From NCBI RefSeq assembly GCF_023522835.1, contig NZ_JALCZU010000009.1, forward strand, positions 141,535-205,534: DNA of 64,000 nt, given 5' to 3'. The notes beneath the pieces were generated by a model. That model saw only the letters and a program-made list of their open reading frames with translations, searched no databases and had not been told where the DNA came from. Positions 9,394 to 18,113 of the stretch are shown in pieces. This DNA is from Oceanobacillus saliphilus (GTDB lineage Bacteria; Bacillota; Bacilli; Bacillales; Amphibacillaceae). The position numbers were made by a program, and so were the translations under genes. Position 1 is the stretch's first letter, and each line of letters starts with the position of its first letter.

Positions 9394-10365
9394 TCATTTC
9401 TTCTTTTTAGGATGTTTGATATCACTTTCTTTAAATTTCTTTTTTATCATTAAGTAATCTTCAATCTCATGCATCAGCTGAAACAAATTTGCCCTCGTTT
9501 CGAATTCCTCCTGCGTAGTTGGCAACTCCACCTTATTGAATTCTTCCCGTAGTTCCTTCAATTGATCAAGGTAAATGATTGCAGTGTTTCCAGGATGGAC
9601 CGAATTTGACAGCTTTTCAAAGAAATTCGCAATTTTTTCTGAAATTAAATCTGTATTAGGTAAATTCGTAACAAGTGGAAGCATTTTCTTGAATAATTCA
9701 ATTTGGTTAGCTCGCATTCTGAAATAATCACGATATGGGTGTTTATTCCTAAGAAGGTGATTCTCCCTGTCCCTTTCAACCAAATGATTAGCTTCCTTTA
9801 ATATGTCCTCACTATCCGTAATTTCATTGCCCTTCCAGCTGGTATCCTTATATTTGATGTAACGGGAATATTCATAAAGAATGATTCTGAAATTTTCCTC
9901 GAGCTTTTCCTGCTTTTCTTTCAAATTTTTATCCAGACTCGGCATGTATAAATTTAATAGCAATCCAGTACCAATCCCTACAATAATTAATATATACTGA
10001 TCGATTAATAACGCGAAAGTGATATTGGATGAACTGTATAGATTTAACGTTACAACGGTGCTGGTAGATATGCCGGGAGTGATTTTGAAAAATACAGTTG
10101 TCGGTATGAAAAGTGCGAGCATCAGACCGAGAATAAGTGGGTGGTACCCAAGAAGTTCAAAAAAAACAAGGGCATAGATACTTGCTATCATACAAGCCAA
10201 AAATCGGTGCCAGGCACTGTAAAAGGATCTTTTTCTTGAAGGTTGAATACATAAGATGGTTAAGATTCCTGCTGATACGTAATTTGTTAACCCGAATAAT
10301 TGTGCAATCGAAATAGAAAGCGGTGTACCGATTGCAGTTTTAATCGTTCGATAGCCAATCTTCAC
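9394..10365 (-). CDS. yqjA: YqjA-type FUSC/aromatic acid exporter family membrane protein
   Basis: A 323-residue protein with about five hydrophobic segments in residues 1-145, then a charged, helical cytoplasmic domain of about 175 residues with a lysine-rich tail. This is the layout of the DUF939/aromatic acid exporter-like family to which YqjA belongs. Transport substrate unknown. It starts at GTG behind AAGGGG. It lies between the propionate genes and brxB, in the same gene neighbourhood as in B. subtilis. Confidence 0.8.
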   Translation of the reverse strand: MKIGYRTIKTAIGTPLSISIAQLFGLTNYVSAGILTILCIQPSRKRSFYSAWHRFLACMIASIYALVFFELLGYHPLILGLMLALFIPTTVFFKITPGISTSTVVTLNLYSSSNITFALLIDQYILIIVGIGTGLLLNLYMPSLDKNLKEKQEKLEENFRIILYEYSRYIKYKDTSWKGNEITDSEDILKEANHLVERDRENHLLRNKHPYRDYFRMRANQIELFKKMLPLVTNLPNTDLISEKIANFFEKLSNSVHPGNTAIIYLDQLKELREEFNKVELPTTQEEFETRANLFQLMHEIEDYLMIKKKFKESDIKHPKKKK

Positions 10366-10401
10366 TTCTATAGCCCCTTAACTTCTGTAATATGTATAAA
10401 T

Positions 10402-10429
10402 GAGGCTGGCACTTTTACATGGCAGCCTC
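10402..10429 (-). terminator. Weak hairpin between brxB and yqjA
   Basis: GAGGCTG (10402-10408) pairs with CAGCCTC (10423-10429). The T-run on the minus strand side is poor, so termination is uncertain. Confidence 0.4.
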
Positions 10430-10442
10430 AAAAAAATTCTAC

Positions 10443-10874
10443 TTACAATTCGTTACAGTGTTCTTCAAAAACATTTTGTAGTTTACTAGTTACTTCCATA
10501 GCACTATGTCCTTCAATATCATGTCTTTCAAGCATCGTTACTATTTTTCCATCCTTCATTAGAGCAAATGAGGGTGATGAAGGTGGAAATCCTTCAAAAT
10601 ATGATCTTGCTTTCTCTGTAGCTTCACGGTCCTGACCAGCAAAAACGGTAACTAAATGATCAGGTCGTTTGTCAAAGTGAATGGAATTCGCAGCGGCTGG
10701 GCGTGCAACCCCACCTGCACAACCACAAGTTGAATTGACCATTACCAGAGTAGTGCCTTCACGTGATAATGCACTATCAACTTCTTCAGGACTTCTAAGC
10801 TCCTCGTAGCCAGCTTCTTTTATATCTTTACGTGCAGCATCGACGACATCCTGCATGAACAAATTGAAATCCAT
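10443..10874 (-). CDS. brxB: Bacilliredoxin BrxB (YqiW)
   Basis: A 143-residue thioredoxin-fold protein of the BrxA/BrxB family, which removes bacillithiol from oxidised proteins. The active site is the characteristic CGC of STCGCAGG, at Cys49 and Cys51. Length and fold match B. subtilis YqiW (about 145 residues), which also lies just beyond the bkd operon. That context is why BrxB is preferred over BrxA. Confidence 0.88.
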   Translation of the reverse strand: MDFNLFMQDVVDAARKDIKEAGYEELRSPEEVDSALSREGTTLVMVNSTCGCAGGVARPAAANSIHFDKRPDHLVTVFAGQDREATEKARSYFEGFPPSSPSFALMKDGKIVTMLERHDIEGHSAMEVTSKLQNVFEEHCNEL

Positions 10875-10991
10875 AGTATACCCATCCCTTTACATTTAAT
10901 ATATTTATCTTACTTTCATAAGCTTACCAAGACTAGAAGAAATTTTCAATTTAATTGTTTGGCGCAGGAGCAGATTCTGTTTCTGCCTTCC

Positions 10992-12251
10992 TTAATATAA
11001 ATTGATGGTTTCCTCATTCATATTTTCGAGAATTTCCTTCACACGTGAAAGAAATCTTCCACAAACAAGGCCGTCTAGTATGCGATGATCGAATGACAAT
11101 CCTAAATTCACTATATCACGTGCTGCGAACATATCATTGATAATGACTGGTCTCCTAACGATGGATTCAACTTGAAGAATTGCAGCCTGTGGATGATTAA
11201 TCACACCCATGGAAGAGATGGAGCCAAATGTCCCAGTGTTATTTACTGTGAAAGTTCCACCTTGCATATCTTCTGAAGTCAACTTCCCATTTCGAGCTTT
11301 CCTGGCAAGTTCATAGATATCACGGGCAGTGGCTTTGATTGTTTTTTCATCCGCATGTTTTATAACCGGTACAAAGAGTTCACTCTCCTTGGCGACTGCA
11401 ATGGAAAGGTTGATTTCCTTTTTCTGGATTATTTTATCTCCTGCCCACATACTGTTCAACTGAGGATATTCTTTTAAAGCCTGAGCTACAGATTTCACAA
11501 AGAATGCAAAGAATGTCAATCCGAAACCTTCCGTATTTTTAAATTCACTTTTAACTTTATTGCGATAGCTCACAAGGTCTGTTACATCCACTTCAACTGT
11601 CATCCAGGCATGTGGTATCTCTTGTGTGGACTTAACCATATTTTGTGCAATTACTTTTCTTACACCTTTGACAGGTATTTCAATATCACCTGATTGGGCT
11701 TGGGGTTGTTTGGTGCCTGTTTCTGGTTTCTTTTTACCATCGGATTTGGCAACAGGTATCCCCTCTTCTTGGACAGGTTTTGGCATATCAACAGATGCGA
11801 TGATTATTTCTAGGTCCTTCCTTGTAATTCTTCCTCCCCGTCCCGATCCTGTTACATTGCTTAACTCGATATTATTTTCTTGTGCCAGTCGGAGAACTGC
11901 AGGAGAATATCGCTTTTTCATCGAATCGTTTGTATCTTGACTTGATAATTCAATGCTATTCGTTGATAAATCGGTAGTAGCTTTTTCTTCGGGCTCTTTA
12001 CTGTCTGTATGTTCTGTTTCTATCGAACAAATCAGTTCACCAACTGCTACTGTTTCCCCTTCTTCTGCAAGGAGTTCTTTAATCGTACCAGTAAATGATG
12101 AAGGTACCTCTGCATTCACTTTATCCGTCATCACTTCTGCAATTGGATCATATTTATTTACTTGATCACCGACTTTAACGAGCCAGGTGCTTATTGTTCC
12201 TTCCGTTACGCTCTCCCCTAACTGGGGCATTGTTATCTTTTGGGTAGACAT
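10992..12251 (-). CDS. bkdB: Branched-chain alpha-keto acid dehydrogenase E2 (dihydrolipoyl acyltransferase)
   Basis: A 419-residue E2 core protein. Residues 1-80 are a lipoyl domain with the lipoylated lysine in MTDKVNAEV (Lys44). A linker rich in Ser, Thr and Glu follows, then a peripheral-subunit-binding domain (YSPAVLRLAQEN ... GRGGRITRKD), a Pro/Gln-rich linker and the acyltransferase domain with catalytic FDHRILDG near the C-terminus. It is the last gene of the bkd operon. Confidence 0.94.
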   Translation of the reverse strand: MSTQKITMPQLGESVTEGTISTWLVKVGDQVNKYDPIAEVMTDKVNAEVPSSFTGTIKELLAEEGETVAVGELICSIETEHTDSKEPEEKATTDLSTNSIELSSQDTNDSMKKRYSPAVLRLAQENNIELSNVTGSGRGGRITRKDLEIIIASVDMPKPVQEEGIPVAKSDGKKKPETGTKQPQAQSGDIEIPVKGVRKVIAQNMVKSTQEIPHAWMTVEVDVTDLVSYRNKVKSEFKNTEGFGLTFFAFFVKSVAQALKEYPQLNSMWAGDKIIQKKEINLSIAVAKESELFVPVIKHADEKTIKATARDIYELARKARNGKLTSEDMQGGTFTVNNTGTFGSISSMGVINHPQAAILQVESIVRRPVIINDMFAARDIVNLGLSFDHRILDGLVCGRFLSRVKEILENMNEETINLY

Positions 12252-12274
12252 CCTATGAGCCTCCTGTCTATTAA

Positions 12275-13258
12275 TTAATATTCAGCTAAATCACGCATTG
12301 CTTTTTCTACTTTGTCCGGATTCATCATAAAGAATTTTTCCATTGGAGGTGCATATGGCATCGATGGTACATCAGGACCGGCAAGTCTTTGTATGGGAGC
12401 ATCCAAATCGAACAGGCAATGTTCAGCTATAATTGCAGCAACTTCGCCTATGATGCTTCCTTCTTTATTGTCCTCTGTAATAAGTAACACTTTTCCGGTC
12501 TTTTTGGCTGCTTCGATAATCGAAGCCTGATCGAGAGGATAAACAGTCCTTAAGTCAAGAATATGCGCATTTATGCCATCTTCTGCCAGTTTTTCAGCAG
12601 CCTGCAATGCAAAATGAACACATAATCCATATGTAATGACTGTTATATCGTCTCCTTCCCGTTTTACATCTGCTTTACCTATCGGCAGAATATAATCATC
12701 TTCAGGAACTTCTCCTTTCAGTAATCGATATGCCCGTTTGTGTTCAAAGAAAAGAACTGGATCATTATCGCGTATTGCAGCCTTCAGTAACCCTTTTGCG
12801 TCATATGGGGTGGAAGGCATAACAATTTTCAGTCCCGGCTGGTTTGCAAATACAGCTTCGACAGATTGGGAATGATAAAGTGCACCATGAACTCCCCCGC
12901 CATATGGTGCACGGATGGTAATTGGTGCGTTCCAGTCATTATTGGAACGATATCTCATTTTTGCAGCTTCAGAAATGATCTGATTGACAGCTGGCATGAT
13001 AAAGTCGGCAAACTGCATCTCTGCAACAGGGCGCATACCATACATTGCAGCACCTATCCCGACACCTGCTATGGCAGATTCAGCAAGGGGGGTGTCAAGT
13101 ACACGATTCTCCCCAAATTGTTCAAACAATCCGTCAGTGGCTCTAAAAACGCCACCTTTTTTACCCACATCTTCTCCTAAAATAAATACTTTATCATCAA
13201 GCTCCATTTCTTCCCTTAGAGCAGTGGTTATTGCTTGGATATATGACATTACTGGCAT
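12275..13258 (-). CDS. bkdAB: Branched-chain alpha-keto acid dehydrogenase E1 beta subunit
   Basis: A 327-residue transketolase-like beta subunit of the E1 decarboxylase. Hallmarks include LGEDVGKKGGVFRAT, DTPLAESAIAGVGIGAA and HSQSVEAVFANQPGLK. It pairs with the alpha subunit encoded 14 bases upstream to decarboxylate the keto acids of Val, Leu and Ile. Confidence 0.95.
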   Translation of the reverse strand: MPVMSYIQAITTALREEMELDDKVFILGEDVGKKGGVFRATDGLFEQFGENRVLDTPLAESAIAGVGIGAAMYGMRPVAEMQFADFIMPAVNQIISEAAKMRYRSNNDWNAPITIRAPYGGGVHGALYHSQSVEAVFANQPGLKIVMPSTPYDAKGLLKAAIRDNDPVLFFEHKRAYRLLKGEVPEDDYILPIGKADVKREGDDITVITYGLCVHFALQAAEKLAEDGINAHILDLRTVYPLDQASIIEAAKKTGKVLLITEDNKEGSIIGEVAAIIAEHCLFDLDAPIQRLAGPDVPSMPYAPPMEKFFMMNPDKVEKAMRDLAEY

Positions 13259-13272
13259 AATTATCCCCCTTC

Positions 13273-14271
13273 CTATTCTTCTTCTTCATAGACGTATTTA
13301 AGCGCATGTTCCGGATCAGCATATGCCGCATTTTCTGCGAAATCAGTTGCTTCGTTTACGATTTCCTTGATTTCTTCGTTCATTTCAAGTTCTTTTTCAT
13401 CTGTCAAAATGCCTGCTTCCTTTAAGTAACTGGCAAATGTAATAATAGAATCCTTTTTTCGGGCTTCTTCCACTTCGCCTTTTTCACGGTACGTACGATC
13501 ATCATCGTCACTGGAATGCGCAGTTAGTCGATCGGTAATAGCCTCTATTAAAGACGGGCCTTCTCCCGCAACAGCACGATTTCTTGCTTCTTTTACAGCC
13601 GCATATACCGCTAATGGGTCATTACCATCCACTGTAATTCCAGGCATACCGTACCCTTGGGCTCTATCCGCCACATTCTTACTGGCAACCTGTCTTTCAT
13701 AAGGAACGGAGATGGCATATTTATTGTTTTCCACCATGGTTATTACTGGCAACTTGTGCACACCTGCGAAATTAAGTCCTTCATGAAAATCCCCCTGATT
13801 GGATGAACCTTCACCCAGAGTCACGAAAGAAACAAAATCTTTCTTTTCCATTTTTGCTGCAAGTGCAACCCCTACTGCATGTGGTACCTGGGTTGTTACA
13901 GGTGATGAACCACTTAAGATTCTATTTTTCTTTTGTCCAAAGTGACCAGGCATTTGTCTTCCGCCAGAATTTGGGTCATCTGCTTTAGCGAACGCCGAAA
14001 GCATTAATTCTTTTGTAGTCATGCCAAAAGCTAGAACGATACCCATATCTCTATAATAGGGTGCAATATAGTCTATTTCTCTGTCCAGTGCAAAAGCCGC
14101 TCCAACTTGTGCAGCTTCCTGTCCTTGGCAGGAAATGACGAATGGAATTTTTCCCGACCGATTTAAAAGCCACATTCTTTCGTCGAGTTTTCTAGCCAAT
14201 AGCATTGTTTTAAACATTTCCAAAACCTTGTCATCTGACAATTCTAATTCTCTATGCCGAATCGCTGACAT
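13273..14271 (-). CDS. bkdAA: Branched-chain alpha-keto acid dehydrogenase E1 alpha subunit
   Basis: A 332-residue thiamine-diphosphate-binding alpha subunit. The cofactor motif runs from GEGSSNQGDFHEG to ENNKYAIS. The phosphorylation-loop-like region TAHSSDDDDRTYR is typical of branched-chain E1 alpha. It sits between lpdV and bkdAB with short gaps, so it is operonic. Confidence 0.95.
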   Translation of the reverse strand: MSAIRHRELELSDDKVLEMFKTMLLARKLDERMWLLNRSGKIPFVISCQGQEAAQVGAAFALDREIDYIAPYYRDMGIVLAFGMTTKELMLSAFAKADDPNSGGRQMPGHFGQKKNRILSGSSPVTTQVPHAVGVALAAKMEKKDFVSFVTLGEGSSNQGDFHEGLNFAGVHKLPVITMVENNKYAISVPYERQVASKNVADRAQGYGMPGITVDGNDPLAVYAAVKEARNRAVAGEGPSLIEAITDRLTAHSSDDDDRTYREKGEVEEARKKDSIITFASYLKEAGILTDEKELEMNEEIKEIVNEATDFAENAAYADPEHALKYVYEEEE

Positions 14272-14288
14272 GAAAATTCCCTCCTTAT

Positions 14289-15710
14289 TTAACCATGAAT
14301 TTGTTTGCCTTCTACAGCTAAAGCAGCTTCACCTAAAACTTCAGATAGTGTTGGATGTGGATGGATGGACTGTGTCATTTCCCATGGTGTAGCATCAAGT
14401 ACTTTGGCAAGTCCAGCTTCTGATATCATGTCCGTTACATGGGGACCAATCATGTGGATACCCAATATGTCATCTGTGTTTTTGTCCACAACGATTTTTG
14501 CAAAGCCATCAGATTCACCATATACAAGCGCTTTTCCAATAGCTTTAAAGGGGAATTTCCCTGTTTTGACTTGGTAGCCTTTTTCTTTCGCCGCTTCTTC
14601 ACTGAGTCCCACACTGGCAGCTTCCGGATTGGAATAGATGCAAGTTGGGACGTTTTCATCGTTTAGTGCATGTGGTTCTTGATCAGCCATATGTTCAACT
14701 GCGGTAATTCCTTCATGAGAAGCTACATGGGCAAGCTGCATGCCTCCAATAACATCTCCAATTGCGTAAATGTGGGATTCTTTCGTTTGATAATTACGAT
14801 TGGTTTCGATATATCCGTTTTTTAGAACAATATCGGTATTTTCGATGCCTATGTTTTCAGTATTAGCTTGTCTCCCAACGGATAAAAGTATTTTTTCTGC
14901 GTTAAATGTCCGTTTTTCAGCATTGATTTCTGCTTGAATGGATACGCCAGAATCTTTAATCAGCGTATCGGATAAAACGTTCGCTCCCTTGATAATAGAA
15001 ATACCTTTTTTCTTTAGCAGACGTTCCATCTCTTTTGCGATGTCTTTATCTTCTGTCGGTAAAATTTGGTCGAGGTACTCCAGTACAGTCACTTTTACTC
15101 CGAAATCAGAAAGCATGGAAGCCCATTCGATTCCGATAACACCCCCACCAATAATTAAAATAGATTGTGGCAATTCCTTCATCTGAAGTGCTTCATCAGA
15201 GCTCATAACAGAAACACCATCGATTTCAAGACCTGGAAGTGATTTAGGACGTGATCCTGTTGCTATTAGAACATTCTTTGGCACAATCATCGTGTTTTCT
15301 TCGCCATTCTCATATTCAACCGATATGGTGCCAGGCATAGGTGAAAAAATGCTTGGTCCAAGAATTCGGCCAAACCCTTCAAAAATATCGATTTTTCCCT
15401 TTTTCATTAACCCTTGTACACCTTGGTGCAATGTATTAACAATCCTCTGTTTTCTATCCTGCACGTTCGTGAAATTCAATGTTGTATCACGTGTTTCCAC
15501 ACCAAATTCTGCAGCTTCTAATGTTTGCCTGTACACTTCTGCACTACGGAGTAAAGCTTTAGAAGGTATGCATCCGCGATGGAGACAAGTTCCACCCAAT
15601 TCTGCTTTTTCCACGATTGCTACTTGCAATCCTAGTTGGGAAGCTCTGATGGCTGCAACATATCCACCAGTTCCGCCACCCAAAATAACCAAATCATATT
15701 CTTTGGACAT
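14289..15710 (-). CDS. lpdV: Dihydrolipoyl dehydrogenase (E3) of the branched-chain complex
   Basis: A 473-residue flavoprotein disulfide reductase. The N-terminal GGGTGGYVAA binds FAD, GGTCLHRGCIPSK holds the redox cysteine pair, GGGVIGIEWAS binds NAD, and the C-terminal HPHPTLSE carries the catalytic His and Glu. The ATG has GAGGAG upstream, lying over the buk stop; the longer frame into buk lacks support. It re-oxidises lipoyl groups on BkdB. Confidence 0.94.
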   Translation of the reverse strand: MSKEYDLVILGGGTGGYVAAIRASQLGLQVAIVEKAELGGTCLHRGCIPSKALLRSAEVYRQTLEAAEFGVETRDTTLNFTNVQDRKQRIVNTLHQGVQGLMKKGKIDIFEGFGRILGPSIFSPMPGTISVEYENGEENTMIVPKNVLIATGSRPKSLPGLEIDGVSVMSSDEALQMKELPQSILIIGGGVIGIEWASMLSDFGVKVTVLEYLDQILPTEDKDIAKEMERLLKKKGISIIKGANVLSDTLIKDSGVSIQAEINAEKRTFNAEKILLSVGRQANTENIGIENTDIVLKNGYIETNRNYQTKESHIYAIGDVIGGMQLAHVASHEGITAVEHMADQEPHALNDENVPTCIYSNPEAASVGLSEEAAKEKGYQVKTGKFPFKAIGKALVYGESDGFAKIVVDKNTDDILGIHMIGPHVTDMISEAGLAKVLDATPWEMTQSIHPHPTLSEVLGEAALAVEGKQIHG

Positions 15711-15714
15711 CGTT

Positions 15715-16803
15715 TCACTCCTCATTGGCAGTATAAATTTTAAAATCTTCTTCATTTCTAAGTACTCGCAATACGCCTTCATTTAAGGCCTGTATTTCAT
15801 TGTCTCCGGGATAAATCATAATATCGGCTATCCATTTTACTCTTTTCATTATCAATTCGGTAAGCAGGCTTTCCTTTCCAAGGAGCCCTGTAAAGACAAT
15901 TCCATGAACTTCACCAGATAAAACGGTACTTAAGGAACCAATTTCTTTTGCGATTTGATATGCCATGGCTTCATATATTTTTCTCGCATACGTATCACCT
16001 GACTTGACCTTATTCTCTAGTTCATGTAAATTTCCTTTACCGAGATAACCCTTTATTCCGCCATTTCCTACAACTTTTTTGAATAGTTGCTCATACGTAT
16101 ACTCTTTGGAAAAACAGAGCTTCAGGAAATCCCCAATCGGTACGCTCCCCGATCGTTCCATCGTGAATGGCCCATCACCATCGAGTCCATTATTGACATC
16201 GATTACCTTTCCTTTTTGATGAGCACCTATCGTGATTCCTTTTCCCACGTGTATGACGATGAGATTAATTTCCTGATAGGAAGAATTTAAATCAACTGCT
16301 GCTTTTCTTGCTGCAGCCTTATGGTTTAGAGCATGAAATATACTTTTTCGTTGGATTTCTGGAATGCCAGAATATCTGGCTATATCATCAAGTTCATCCA
16401 CTACTACCGGATCTACTATAAATGAATCTATATTAAGTCCTGAAGCTATCTCGTGTGCAATAATGCCACCTAAATTCGAGACATGCTCCCCGTATTGTCC
16501 AGTTTTTAAGTCATAGAGCATTGGTTCATTAACCTTATACGTTCCACCTTCAATGGGGCGAAGCAAACCACCTTTTCCACATACGGCAGACAACTTTGAA
16601 ATGTTAATCCCTTGATAATCCAACAGTTCCAGGATCTGGTGTTTGCGAAACGCAGACTGCTCAACAACTCGGCTATAGTTATCAAGTTCTTCTGGAGCAT
16701 GCACGATTTCTTTATCAAAAATGCATCTTTCATCATCAAATACACCAACTTGTGTTGAATTGGATCCAGGATTAATGATTAATAACCTAAATTCTGACCG
16801 CAA
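15715..16803 (-). CDS. buk: Butyrate kinase / branched-chain fatty acid kinase
   Basis: A 362-residue ASKHA-fold acyl kinase that makes ATP from acyl phosphates such as isobutyryl-phosphate. The N-terminal phosphate-binding NPGSNSTQVGVF and the internal HVGKGITIGAH and DGDGPFTMERSG are diagnostic. The TTG start is chosen because GGAGG lies seven bases before it; the ATG 15 bases further out has no ribosome site. The length equals the B. subtilis protein. Its usual partner ptb is not in this operon. Confidence 0.92.
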   Translation of the reverse strand: MRSEFRLLIINPGSNSTQVGVFDDERCIFDKEIVHAPEELDNYSRVVEQSAFRKHQILELLDYQGINISKLSAVCGKGGLLRPIEGGTYKVNEPMLYDLKTGQYGEHVSNLGGIIAHEIASGLNIDSFIVDPVVVDELDDIARYSGIPEIQRKSIFHALNHKAAARKAAVDLNSSYQEINLIVIHVGKGITIGAHQKGKVIDVNNGLDGDGPFTMERSGSVPIGDFLKLCFSKEYTYEQLFKKVVGNGGIKGYLGKGNLHELENKVKSGDTYARKIYEAMAYQIAKEIGSLSTVLSGEVHGIVFTGLLGKESLLTELIMKRVKWIADIMIYPGDNEIQALNEGVLRVLRNEEDFKIYTANEE

Positions 16804-16824
16804 AACGCTAACCTCCATAAATGA

Positions 16825-17919
16825 TTATCTATCACTTAAAATATGACGTTCATTCAGTAAGAATTGACTTCTTGAGTTTCTGACAGATTGAATTCTCTCT
16901 TCTGCCATACGATCAGCAGCAACATACGTTGGAATTTTATCCCGTTTGGAGATTTCAAAAACGCGCTCCAAACTAGTGTAAATCGTTTCAACTTTTTTCA
17001 TTGCTCGTTCTGAATTATAACCCGCAAGTTCATCTGCTACATTGATAACGCCACCTGAATTAATAACATAATCCGGAGCATAAACGATTCCTTTTTCATG
17101 GATGAAATCTCCATGAGAGGTTGATTTTAACTGATTATTAGCAGAACCAGCAATTACTTTTGCTTTTAGCTTCGGAATAGTATCATCGTTAATCGTCGCC
17201 CCTAATGCGCAAGGTGCATATACATCACATTCCGTTTCATAAATATCTCCAGGGTCGACGGCTTTTGCTCCAAATGCTTCTACTGCACGTCTAACGGCAT
17301 CTTTGTTAATATCCGTCACAACCAACTGTGCACCCTCCTTATGGAGATATTCGCATAAAGCGTATGCTACGTTTCCCACCCCTTGTACGGCAATTGTTTT
17401 CCCTTCCAACGAATCATCACCAAACGCTTCTTTAACAGATGCTTTCATCCCTTTATAGACACCAAAAGCAGTAACCGGTGATGGGTTCCCCGATGCACCT
17501 GTATAAGAAGAAGTTCCTGCAACAAATTCGGTTTCCAAGTGGATAAGGTCCATATCCTCTACGGTTGTGCCAACGTCTTCTGCCGTAATATAACGTCCAT
17601 TTAAACCTTGGATATATCTGCCAAAGGCACGAAACATTTCAGGATTTTTATCCTTTCTCGGGTCTCCGATGATTACTGTTTTCCCGCCACCCAGATTCAA
17701 GCCAGCAGCAGCGTTTTTGTACGTCATGCCTTTTGCCAATCGAAGTGCGTCGACAATTGCATCCTCTTCAGAGTCGTATGTCCACATTCTTGTCCCGCCA
17801 AGTGCAGGCCCAAGTGTTGTATCATGCAATGCAATAATGGCTTTTAATCCTGAATTTCTGTCTTGACAAAAAACCAATTGCTCATAATCATATTTTTCAA
17901 GCTGAGTAAAGATTTCCAT
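16825..17919 (-). CDS. bcd: Leucine dehydrogenase
   Basis: A 364-residue NAD-dependent amino acid dehydrogenase that deaminates Leu, Val and Ile to their keto acids. GGTRMW and [19 protein letters not shown] carry the catalytic lysines; the Rossmann motif is [12 protein letters not shown]. It is the first gene of the sigma-54-dependent bkd operon, with a good AGGAGG site. Confidence 0.95.
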   Translation of the reverse strand: MEIFTQLEKYDYEQLVFCQDRNSGLKAIIALHDTTLGPALGGTRMWTYDSEEDAIVDALRLAKGMTYKNAAAGLNLGGGKTVIIGDPRKDKNPEMFRAFGRYIQGLNGRYITAEDVGTTVEDMDLIHLETEFVAGTSSYTGASGNPSPVTAFGVYKGMKASVKEAFGDDSLEGKTIAVQGVGNVAYALCEYLHKEGAQLVVTDINKDAVRRAVEAFGAKAVDPGDIYETECDVYAPCALGATINDDTIPKLKAKVIAGSANNQLKSTSHGDFIHEKGIVYAPDYVINSGGVINVADELAGYNSERAMKKVETIYTSLERVFEISKRDKIPTYVAADRMAEERIQSVRNSRSQFLLNERHILSDR

Positions 17920-17952
17920 GTGAATTCCTCCTAAAAATACTAGTGATAAATT

Positions 17953-17985
17953 GATTAGCTGTAAAATACCCTTTTACAGCTAATC
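17953..17985. other. Perfect hairpin in the bcd leader
   Basis: GATTAGCTGTAAAA (17953-17966) pairs with TTTTACAGCTAATC (17972-17985). It lies between the sigma-54 promoter and the bcd start codon, so it would form in the mRNA leader. No T-run follows on the minus strand, so it is not an ordinary terminator. Confidence 0.7.
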
Positions 17986-18016
17986 GATGGTGTATTGAAA
18001 GTTTCATAATGAATAC

Positions 18017-18034
18017 AGCAAAAAATATGCCAAC
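18017..18034 (-). promoter_or_regulatory. Sigma-54 (SigL) -24/-12 promoter of the bkd operon
   Basis: The minus strand reads TTGGCATATTTTTTGCT. The GG and GC doublets are 12 bases apart, as required for sigma-54, and only one position of the core differs from TTGGCAC-N5-TTGC. The upstream gene encodes a sigma-54 activator of the BkdR family, which supports the call. Predicted transcription start is near 18006. Confidence 0.85.
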
Positions 18035-18074
18035 ACTTATCCGTTATAAATGTAGACTTGGCGTCAGTGAAACG

Positions 18075-18108
18075 CGCAAAATATTGCACACATGCAAATA
18101 TTTGCATG
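18075..18108. promoter_or_regulatory. Putative BkdR binding sites (upstream activating sequence)
   Basis: CATGCAAATATTTGCATG (18091-18108) is a perfect 18-bp palindrome. A second weaker site, GCGCAAAATATTGCAC, adjoins it at 18074-18089. They lie about 45-75 bp upstream of the -24 element, a usual enhancer position. A similar palindrome precedes bkdR itself (20175-20188). Assignment to BkdR is inference from position and recurrence. Confidence 0.65.
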
Positions 18109-18113
18109 CTATT

